The notes beneath the pieces are model-generated. The model was not told where the DNA came from, did not search any database, and saw nothing but the letters and a program-made list of their open reading frames with translations. A DNA stretch of 64,000 bases, from positions 62,001 to 126,000 of the forward strand of contig CAWFFJ010000027.1 of assembly GCA_963814875.1 (NCBI GenBank). The letters are read 5' to 3'. Made by a program: the position numbers and the translations under genes. The stretch comes from CAVSIS01 sp963814875. GTDB taxonomy: Bacteria; Acidobacteriota; Thermoanaerobaculia; Thermoanaerobaculales; Sulfomarinibacteraceae. Below, piece after piece: positions 26,680-34,708 of the stretch (position 1 is its first letter; each line of letters begins with the position of its first letter).

Positions 26680-27156
26680 ATGACGAAGACCTTCCGCTTC
26701 CGCCTCAACGGTCGGCCGACGACGCTCTCGACCGACCCGGAGCGCACGCTGCTGTGGGTGCTCCGCGGCGATCTCGGCCTCACCGGTACCAAGTTCAGCT
26801 GCGGCGAGGGGATCTGCGGTGCGTGCACGGTGGTGGTCAACGGGGAGGCGGTGCGCTCGTGCACCGTGCCGGTGTCGTCCGTCGACGGCGCGGAGGTGAC
26901 CACCATCGAGGGCCTCGCCCGCGACGGCGCGCTCCACCCGTTGCAGGAGGCGTTCGTCGAGCACGGCGGCTTCCAGTGCGGCTACTGCACGCCGGGCATG
27001 ATCATGAACGCCTTCGCCCTCCTCCACGCCAACCCGTCGCCGTCCCGGGACGCGATCGTCAAGGGGATGGAGGACAACCTCTGCCGCTGCGGAGCCCACC
27101 AGCGGATCGTCGCCGCCATCGAGGACGTCTCCCACCGGAAGGGAGGCGCGTCATGA
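26680..27156 (+). CDS. [2Fe-2S] small subunit of a molybdenum hydroxylase
   Basis: A 158-aa xanthine-oxidase-family iron-sulfur subunit. The plant-type [2Fe-2S] cysteines are in KFSCGEGICGACTVVVNG...SC and the second cluster in QCGYCTPGM and NLCRCGAH. It passes electrons from the Mo centre of the next protein. AGGAGG lies before the ATG. Its stop overlaps the large-subunit start (ATGA). The pairing resembles isoquinoline 1-oxidoreductase (IorAB), with no FAD subunit. Confidence 0.92.
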   Translation: MTKTFRFRLNGRPTTLSTDPERTLLWVLRGDLGLTGTKFSCGEGICGACTVVVNGEAVRSCTVPVSSVDGAEVTTIEGLARDGALHPLQEAFVEHGGFQCGYCTPGMIMNAFALLHANPSPSRDAIVKGMEDNLCRCGAHQRIVAAIEDVSHRKGGAS

Positions 27157-29282
27157 CCGAGCATCGCGGCATCGACCGGCGGGAGTTCATCAAGGTCGTG
27201 GGCGGCGGAGTTGTGGTGCTGGTCAGCGTTGGCCCGTCGGGCCTCTTCGCCCAAGGCCGCCGCGCCTACCCGGAGGACCTCAATGCCTACCTGCGCATCG
27301 CCGAGGACGGCAGGGTCACGGTGCTCACGGGCAAGATCGAGATGGGGCAGGGGGTGATGACCTCGCAGGCCCAAATGGTGGCCGAGGAGCTGCGGGTCGC
27401 GCTTGACGCGGTCGAGGTGATCATGGGCGACACCGACCGCTGTCCGTGGGACATGGGCACGTTCGGATCGCTGACCACGCGGATGTTCGGGCCGGTGCTG
27501 AGGGCGGCCGCGGCGGAGGCGCGCGCGGTGATGCTGCGGCTCGCCTCGGCCAAGCTCGGCGTCCCGCGCGACCGGCTCGTCGTCGCGGACGGCGTCGTCT
27601 CGGTCGCGGGCGACCCCTCCCGGAAGGTGAGCTACGGGGAGCTCGCCCAGGGGCGGCGGATCGTCCGCACGGTCGACGACGCCGCGGTCCTGCGCAAGGC
27701 CTCCGAGCTCACGGTCATGGGCACGTCGCCGCAGCGCTTCGACGCCGTCGCCAAGGTGACCGGTGCCGCGCAGTACGCCGGGGACGTCCGACGCCCCGGG
27801 ATGCTCCACGCCTGCGTGCTGCGACCGCCGGCGCACGGCGCGACGCTCACGCGGCTCGACACCGGCGCCGCGGCGAAGCTGCCCGGCGTGACGGTGGTCA
27901 ACCGGGACGGCCTGGTCGCGGTCCTCCACGCAGACCCAGAGGCTGCCGCGAAGGCGCTCGCAGCCGTCGATGCGTCGTGGCAGACGCCGAAGGCCCCGTT
28001 CGACACAGAGACGGTGTTCGAGCACCTCGTCACGGCGGCGGGACCGGGGGAGGTCGTGAGCGCGAAGGGCGACGTCGGCGCCGCGCGGAAGGCGGCCACT
28101 AGGGTGTTCGAGTCGACCTTCCACAAGGGGTACGTGGCACACGCCCCGATAGAACCGCACACCGCCGTCGCCGAGATGAAGGACGGCAAGCTGACGGTGT
28201 GGACCTCGACCCAGACGCCATTTCCCACCAAGGACCGCCTTGCCAAGGAGCTCGGGCTGGCGGCCGAGAACGTGCGCGTGATCACCCCGTACGTGGGCGG
28301 CGGCTTTGGCGGCAAGAGCGCTGGGCTTCAGGCGAGCGAGGCCGCGCGCCTGGCGATGATCACCGGCAGGCCGGTCCAGGTCAGGTGGAGCCGCCCCGAG
28401 GAGTTCTTCCACGACACCTTCGACCCGGCGGCGGTGGTGACGCTGGCCTCCGCCCTCGACGGCGCGGGCCGGATCACCCTCTGGGACTCCCACATCATCG
28501 CGGCGGGTGATCGCGGCGCCGAGCTCTTCTACGACGTGCCGAATGTCTCGATCAGGGTGTCGGGCGGCTGGCACGGCGACGGCACCAGCCTGCACCTGTT
28601 CGGGGTCGGTCCGTGGCGCGCGCCGGGCGCGAACATGAACGTGTTCGCCAAGGAGTCGCAGGTCGACATCATGGCCGCGGCGGCGGGCATCGACCCGGTC
28701 GAGCTGAGGCTCGCCAACATGAGCGATCAGCGGATGCGCCGGGTGCTTCAGGCGGCCGCGAAAGCCTACGGCTGGAAGCCGCGCGCGGCGCCGGCCGGCA
28801 ACGGCCGCGGCCGCGGGGTGGCGTGCGGGATCGACGCCGGCAGCTACGTCGCGCTGATCGCCGACGTCACGGTCGACCGGGAGAAGGGGACGGTGCAGGT
28901 CGAGCGGGTGGTGGCTGCCCAGGACATGGGCGTCGTGGTCAGCCCCGTGGGCGCGACCATGCAGGTCGAGGGCTGTGTCACGCAGGGGCTCGGCTACACG
29001 CTCACCGAGGAGCTGCGCTTCGCAGGCGGCGAGATCCTCGACCACAACTTCGACACCTACGAGCTGCCCCGCTTCTCGTGGCTGCCGCGGATCGAGACGG
29101 TGCTGGTGCCGAACGACGAGGTGGCGCCCCAGGGGGGCGGCGAGCCGGCCATCGTCCCCATGGGCGCGGTCATCGCCAACGCAGTCTTCGACGCCACCGG
29201 AGTGCGCTTCACCCGCCTGCCGATGACCGCCGAGCGGGTCCGCGCCGCCATGGCGAAGGAGGCATCCTCGAAGCCGGCGTGA
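27153..29282 (+). CDS. molybdopterin-binding large subunit of a molybdenum hydroxylase (IorB-like)
   Basis: A 709-aa protein. The N-terminus DRREFIKVVGGGVVVLVSVG is a twin-arginine-type signal, so the enzyme is probably periplasmic. An aldehyde-oxidase a/b hammerhead comes first (TGAAQYAGDVRRPGMLHACV). The Mo-cofactor-binding region follows (YVGGGFGGKSAGLQ; GVGPWRAPGANMN; VAAQDMGVVVSPVGATMQVEG), and it ends with the conserved GGGEPAIVPMGAVIANAVFDATG region. It is smaller than xanthine dehydrogenase, as IorB is often also. The substrate is unknown (N-heterocycle or aldehyde). Confidence 0.9.
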   Translation: MTEHRGIDRREFIKVVGGGVVVLVSVGPSGLFAQGRRAYPEDLNAYLRIAEDGRVTVLTGKIEMGQGVMTSQAQMVAEELRVALDAVEVIMGDTDRCPWDMGTFGSLTTRMFGPVLRAAAAEARAVMLRLASAKLGVPRDRLVVADGVVSVAGDPSRKVSYGELAQGRRIVRTVDDAAVLRKASELTVMGTSPQRFDAVAKVTGAAQYAGDVRRPGMLHACVLRPPAHGATLTRLDTGAAAKLPGVTVVNRDGLVAVLHADPEAAAKALAAVDASWQTPKAPFDTETVFEHLVTAAGPGEVVSAKGDVGAARKAATRVFESTFHKGYVAHAPIEPHTAVAEMKDGKLTVWTSTQTPFPTKDRLAKELGLAAENVRVITPYVGGGFGGKSAGLQASEAARLAMITGRPVQVRWSRPEEFFHDTFDPAAVVTLASALDGAGRITLWDSHIIAAGDRGAELFYDVPNVSIRVSGGWHGDGTSLHLFGVGPWRAPGANMNVFAKESQVDIMAAAAGIDPVELRLANMSDQRMRRVLQAAAKAYGWKPRAAPAGNGRGRGVACGIDAGSYVALIADVTVDREKGTVQVERVVAAQDMGVVVSPVGATMQVEGCVTQGLGYTLTEELRFAGGEILDHNFDTYELPRFSWLPRIETVLVPNDEVAPQGGGEPAIVPMGAVIANAVFDATGVRFTRLPMTAERVRAAMAKEASSKPA

Positions 29283-29366
29283 CCGGTCGAGTCGCGGCGC
29301 TCGAACCCGGGCGGTCCGGGCTCCGGCATCGTTTCCGTTGGGGACTTCATGCCGGGCACCTGCAGT

Positions 29367-31600
29367 CTAGACCGCGGGCTGGTCCGGCCCTGCCTCGTCC
29401 TTCTGCGGCTCGTCCTCGCCCTCGGGCGGCTCGAGCAGCTCGCCGATGAACAGGCTCGAGTTCTTGACGAAGAACACCACCGGGAGGTCGCCCGACAGCT
29501 TCGCCAGCTTGGCCGCGTAGGCCTCCTCCGTCCCCGGGTCGGGTGACTGGAGACCGAGGAAGACCACCGCGGCCTGGGCGCTCTCCCGCTGAATGACCTC
29601 GACCACGGTGGCATCGGGCGGCTTCAGAATGACGCGCACGTCCGCCTGGATCCGGATCTCCGGGATCAGCTGGTTGAGCGCCCGCTCGGTGTGGGCCCTC
29701 ATGATCTCCGACGAGGCAACGCTCATCACCTGGACCCGCGCATCGCGCCACTCGGGGTTGTTCTGCAGCAGGTAGGCCAGCAGCAGCATCAGGTCGCCGT
29801 TGTGCTCGAGGCCGCCCCACCAGATGTGGATCGTGGCGTCCTTGCGGCGAAACAGGTGGTTGGGGCGGATCCGGCCGATCACGACGGACTTGTTGAGCCG
29901 CTCCAGCTTGCACATCACACGGAGGAAGTCGGCGCGCAGCTGGAGGTCGTCGGGCCAGCCGAGGAGGACGGTGTTGCTTGCCAGGCCAGCCATTCCGTTG
30001 GCCTGCGCAACCTCCACGATTCCCCCCACCACGTTGTCCACGACGTCCACCTCGGGGAAGACCACGATGCCCTCGGACTCGATCACACGGTTGAGCGCCT
30101 CTCGCCGGCCCTCGAGGTCGAAGTTGTCGGCCAGGAGTTCGCCGACCAGCAGGTTGACCACGGTGACGACGCCGCGTCCCTGGCTGAACCAGTCACCGAA
30201 ACGAATGATGTCCAGCTCCTTCACCGGGTCGTCGACGAAAGCCAGGATGTGGGGCCGCCAGCTGCGGGAGCTGAACGGGCGCTCCCTGAGTCGAATGAGG
30301 GCCCAGCGGATGAGGGCCTCGTAAAGACCCCTGCGGGCGTCGCCCCAGCGCGCCGCCTGCGCCCGGCGGGACAGGTAAAGCCACAGGCCGAGCTCCGCCA
30401 CCAGCGCGATCGCCCCCGCGATCGGACTGATCAGCACCATCACGACGATGCAGGCCAGGCCGCCGATCAGGCTCACCAGCCACGGCACGCGCAGCCGGGG
30501 CCGCCAGGAGGGGTCGCCGCTGAGCGCCTCGAAGGCCGACACCAGGTTGACCGTGCCGTAGACGGTCAGGAAGAACATGGAGACCACGGTCGCCACCGCA
30601 TTGAGGTTGCCGAGGAAGACCGCCGCGACGGCGATGGCGATCGCCACCGTCATCCCGGGCAGCAGGCCCCTGGGATCGCTCGGCGGCCGCCACAGGAAGC
30701 GCGGCGCGATGCCGTCCCGAGCCAGCGCCTGCAGAGTGCGGGGGGCCGCCAGGATCGACCCGACCGCCGACGAGAAGATCGCCGACCAGAGCCCGGGCAT
30801 CACCAGCCACGGGCCGAGCAGGGCGATCCTCGACCACACCATGTTGTCGGTGCGAAGCACCTCCGGTTGCGCGCCGAAGGCGAGCGCGAAGGGCACACCA
30901 GCAGGTAGACCAGCAATCCCGTCAGCACTGCGGCGATGGACCCCAGGGGGATCGCCTTGCCCGGGTCGCGCAGGTCCCCGGACAGGCCGAGGCCGGCCAT
31001 GACCCCGGTCACCGCCGGGAAGAAGACCGCGAAGCCGACCCAGAAGCCCACGTCGCCGCTGGGCGGGGTGATCGTCACGGCACGGTGCGAGGAGGACAGG
31101 ATGACACCCGCGGCGAGGGCGACGAGCGACAGCCCGACGAAGCCCATCAGCAGAACCTGTGCCTGCAGGGCCTTTTCGGCGCCCGCCATAGCCAGCAGGC
31201 CGACTGCGATCACGACGACCAGGGTCACGGGCATCACCGGAAGCGTCGGCCACAGGATGCGCATCGACTCGGCGAGACCGTAGGAGTACAGGGTGACGGA
31301 GAAGGTCTGCGAGAGGAACAGGGGCACGCCGATCGCTCCCCCGAGCTCGAGGCCGAGGCTGCGCGAGATGATGAAGTAGGCGCCGCCGGCACCGACCCTG
31401 GCGTTGGTGGCCACCGACGAGAACGATAGGGTGGTGATGAACGTGATGGCGTTGGCCAGCAGGACCACCACGAGCACCCTGACCAGTCCCAGGTGGCCGA
31501 CCAGCCACCCGAAACGCATGTACATGATCACGCCGAGGATGGTCAGGAGCGTCGGCGTGAAGACCCCGACAAATGTCCCCAGCTTGTGGTTCTCGGGCAT
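29367..31600 (-). CDS. cation-chloride-cotransporter-like APC permease, frameshifted
   Basis: The N-terminal half (31600 to about 30897: MPENHKLGTFVGVFTPTLLT, GVIMYMRFGWLVGHLG) and the C-terminal half (about 30897 to 29367: FALAFGAQPEVLRTDNMVW, ten-plus helices in all, then a soluble domain with WGGLEHNGDLMLLLAYLLQ) lie in different frames. Joined, they make ~745 aa, a normal prokaryotic SLC12-like permease. The break is within about 10 nt of 30897, where a 1-nt loss (or 2-nt gain) would restore the frame. There is no slippery run. Either a sequencing error or a recent inactivating mutation. The start at 31600 has GGAG 7 nt upstream. Confidence 0.8.
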
Positions 31601-31937
31601 ACGCATTCTCCGTGGCGGTCGCCGCTGCCGTCCGCGGCACGTTGCCGGAGTCCCTACGTTAGAGGAAGTCGACGCGGAGTAACAGGTGCCCGAGTCGGAA
31701 CGAGGAGTTGAGGAGGTGAGAGGGTGAGGAGGATGGCCGAGCACGGTCCGCAAAGTCCTTCCCGCAGTGTGCGAAATCGGACGGCGCGATCCCAGGAGCG
31801 AACGGTGAGGGCGGTGCGGTCGCCTGCGAGACGCGCTCTGCGGCAGCTTCGCCGAGGTGGCACATCGGTTGCAGTGTAGATACTGGTATCGCTCCGTCCG
31901 ACGATCGCCGGCGCCTGGACACGTGAAGATAGGGGGC
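31601..31937. other. gene-free stretch between divergent genes
   Basis: 337 bp between the leftward permease and the rightward ADOP gene. It includes a GAGGAGGTGAGAGGGTGAGG low-complexity run near 31711. No convincing promoter or gene is seen. Confidence 0.4.
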
Positions 31938-34385
31938 ATGGTGAGGGCCTGGATCCGGCATCTGAGCCACCTCTGGCGCTACTTCGCCCGTCGGCCGGGT
32001 CACACGGCGGCCGTCATCGCCGTACTCGCGGCCGGACTTTCGGTCTACGTCGCGGTGATGAGCACGGTGAGCGCGTTTCTGCTTCGGCCCGTGCCGGTGC
32101 GCGATATCGACCGGCTGGTGCGAGTCCGCGAGCGCCAGGTCAACCCCGATGGCGGCGTCGTGGCGACCAACAGTCTGTCGCCCGCATCGTGGGCCTGGTG
32201 GCGCGAGCACTCGGCCGCCTTCGAGGACATGGCCGCCGCGACGTCTGATGCCAGGACGCTGTCCGATCTCGACCCGCCGGAGCGTGTCGACGCTGCTCTG
32301 GTCAGCGCCAACTTCTTCTCCGTTCTCGGCATCGAGCCGATCCACGGCCGCGGCTTCCGAACCGGTGAGGACCAGCCAGGCGCGGAGCCGGTCGCGATCA
32401 TCTCGTACTCGATCTGGCAGCGGGTGTTCGCAGGACGGCCGAGCGCCGTGGGCGCCATGCTCCACCTCGACGGGGCGCCCTTCAGGGTCGTCGGGGTCAT
32501 GCCGAAGGGACTGGCACATCCCTATGACGCCCGGATCTGGACCCCGCTCGTGCTCGGCGGCGCCATCCACCGGATGGGCGGGAACTACCTGTACGCGCCG
32601 GCCCGACTGAAGCCCGGGATCGACGTGCGCGCCGCCGAGCGTGAGCTGTCGGCAACCGCCGCCGCGATGCGGCGCGAAGCTCCGGACCTGACGTTGGCCA
32701 ACGGCGCCTCCGCCACCCCACTGCGTTCCGAGCTCCTCGGCGACCTGATCCCTGCGCTGACCGCCCTTGGCCTCGCCGCCGTGCTCGTTCTCGCTATCTC
32801 GCTGTTCAATGCCGCCAACCTGATCATGGCCCGCTCGCTCGCCGAGTCGCGCCAGGTCGCGGTTCGACTGGCGATCGGAGCGACCCCAGGGCACATCCTG
32901 CGCGAGGCGCTTGGGCGCTACCTCGCGCTGGTCGGCGTGGCCACCGTCGCCGCCGTGGGTCTTGCACGATGGATCGTGCCGCCGCTGGTCGGGCTGAGCG
33001 GCAGGTCGGCGATCGCCGAGTTCGACAGTGCGATCCGAATCGACTGGACGACCGCGGGTATCGCGGCGTCCACGTCGGTGCTGGTCGCGGTGGTCATGGC
33101 GCTCGTCGACGTGGTCCGCACACGACGGCTGGTGCTGACCGAAGCCCTGACCAGCTCCGGAAGGTCGGTGAGCCCGAGCCGCACCTTCAAAAGGGCGATG
33201 CAGGGACTCGCCGGCGCGCAGCTCGTGCTCGCGTTCCTGCTGCTCACCGCGGCGCTCGCCGTCACCACCGGGTATCGCGAGCTGCTGTCCCGCGACCGCG
33301 GGTTCGACCCCGACGGCCTCACGCTGCTGGATCTGTCCTTCCCCGCGAGCTCGTACCCGACGACCCGGTCGCGGGTCGCCTTCCTCGAGGCGCTCGAGGC
33401 CAGGGTCGGGGCGATCCCCGGGGTCGCGTCGGTGAGCGCCTGCACCGTCACGCCGGACTACGAAGGCACCTGGGGCGCCCGATTCAACGTCCCCGGCACC
33501 CCTCCTCCTGACCCGCCCGGCTACTTCCTGACCCATCACCGGATCGCGATGCCCGGCTACTTCGAGACCCTGGGCATCCCGCTGCTCACCGGCCGCACGT
33601 TCACGAGCTCCGACCTGGCGGAGGACTCCGATCAGGTCATCGTCAGCCGCAGCTTCGCCGAGCGCTACTTCCCGGACGGCAACGCTGTCGGGAGCGTGCT
33701 CCAGCGCGGCGGGCCCAACACCGCGCGCAGGGAGCTTCGCATCGTCGGTGTGGTCGGCGACGTCGATGACATGGGGGAGGCGTACGACTGGGATGACCGC
33801 TACGCCTGGTATCTCCCCGCTTCCCAGGGAGTGGACTACGACTTCTCCCAGATCACGGTTGTCGTGCGCGCGGCCGAGCCGGATCGCGAGCTGCTCGGAC
33901 CGATCCGTGGGGCGCTGGCCTCGCTCGACCCCGGGATGGCGGCGAGCAAGGTCGGCACGATGCGGGCGCGCATGGGGGCGGCACTGTCCCGCGAGCGCTT
34001 CTCGACGCTTCTGTACGGTGCCTTTGCCGTGGCGGGAGTGCTGGTCGGGGTGCTCGGCGTGTACGGCATGATCTCGTTCCTGACCGTGATCCGTATGCGG
34101 GAGTTCGGCATCCGCCTCGCCGTCGGCGCTGCGCCGATCCGGGTGCAGGCCATCGTCGTGCGACAGGTTGCGTGGACGCTTCTCGCGGCTCTTGTCACGG
34201 GCATCCTGTTGGCCGGCCTCGCGGGGGCCGCACTCTCACGGACCGTGTCGGTGCCGGTCGAGATGACGCCGCGGCTCCTCTGCGTGGCGCTGGTCGTTCT
34301 GGCCGCTGCGACCTTCGCCGCAGCCTTGCCCGCCTGCCGTCGGGTCGCGAGGATCGAGCCCAGTCGGTGCCTGCGGGAGGACTGA
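31938..34385 (+). CDS. ADOP-type ABC permease (duplicated MacB-like)
   Basis: An 815-aa permease with two FtsX/MacB units. Unit 1: N-terminal helix, MacB periplasmic core (SLSPASWAWWREHSAAFEDMA, VSANFFSVLGIEPIHGRGF), then three helices. Unit 2 (~residues 420-815): second core (MPGYFETLGIPLLTGRTF) and C-terminal helices (YGMISFLTVIRMREFGIRLAVGA). This length and duplication match the acidobacterial duplicated orphan permeases. No ATPase is adjacent. The start at 31938 has AGGGGG upstream. Confidence 0.88.
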   Translation: MVRAWIRHLSHLWRYFARRPGHTAAVIAVLAAGLSVYVAVMSTVSAFLLRPVPVRDIDRLVRVRERQVNPDGGVVATNSLSPASWAWWREHSAAFEDMAAATSDARTLSDLDPPERVDAALVSANFFSVLGIEPIHGRGFRTGEDQPGAEPVAIISYSIWQRVFAGRPSAVGAMLHLDGAPFRVVGVMPKGLAHPYDARIWTPLVLGGAIHRMGGNYLYAPARLKPGIDVRAAERELSATAAAMRREAPDLTLANGASATPLRSELLGDLIPALTALGLAAVLVLAISLFNAANLIMARSLAESRQVAVRLAIGATPGHILREALGRYLALVGVATVAAVGLARWIVPPLVGLSGRSAIAEFDSAIRIDWTTAGIAASTSVLVAVVMALVDVVRTRRLVLTEALTSSGRSVSPSRTFKRAMQGLAGAQLVLAFLLLTAALAVTTGYRELLSRDRGFDPDGLTLLDLSFPASSYPTTRSRVAFLEALEARVGAIPGVASVSACTVTPDYEGTWGARFNVPGTPPPDPPGYFLTHHRIAMPGYFETLGIPLLTGRTFTSSDLAEDSDQVIVSRSFAERYFPDGNAVGSVLQRGGPNTARRELRIVGVVGDVDDMGEAYDWDDRYAWYLPASQGVDYDFSQITVVVRAAEPDRELLGPIRGALASLDPGMAASKVGTMRARMGAALSRERFSTLLYGAFAVAGVLVGVLGVYGMISFLTVIRMREFGIRLAVGAAPIRVQAIVVRQVAWTLLAALVTGILLAGLAGAALSRTVSVPVEMTPRLLCVALVVLAAATFAAALPACRRVARIEPSRCLRED

Positions 34386-34519
34386 GAACGGTACCGATGA
34401 TCCGCGACGGTGCTCTCGGCGACCTGCGGGGTGCGTCGGCCGCACGCCTGCGGGGGTCGAGCCGCGTGTGATAGCGTGAAACCACGCGAAGCGGGATCAC
34501 AGAGCGAAGGAGGGTGGCG

Positions 34520-34684
34520 GTGAGGAGTCTCGGCCGCTTTCCGGTCGTGGGTCGGCTCGGGCTCGTGGTGCGCCATGTGGACCGGGCGATGGCAAGCCAC
34601 GGTGGGGTCTTCGGGATGGCTGAGTGGCGGCTGCGCGTCGGGACCCTGGTCGGAGACGTGGTCCGCGTGCGACGCGCCGCCTGA
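34520..34684 (+). CDS. 54-aa ORF upstream of the SCP2-E1 fusion
   Basis: A GTG start preceded by AAGGAGG (34508-34514) at ideal spacing gives a basic 54-aa product, MRSLGRFPVVGRLGLVVRHV ... VVRVRRAA. It stops 24 nt before the fusion gene. No family is recognised. It may be a small accessory protein or a leader peptide coupling translation to the next gene. Confidence 0.45.
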   Translation: MRSLGRFPVVGRLGLVVRHVDRAMASHGGVFGMAEWRLRVGTLVGDVVRVRRAA

Positions 34685-34708
34685 CGGCTCGACGGGAAGG
34701 GAGCTGCG

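Noticed and set aside
26982..29045. Long minus-strand frame (687 codons) across the molybdenum hydroxylase genes
   Set aside because: Same GC-rich shadow effect; the plus-strand subunits have all family motifs.
30885..30905. Programmed frameshift in the permease
   Set aside because: No slippery heptamer or stimulatory hairpin; an indel is simpler.
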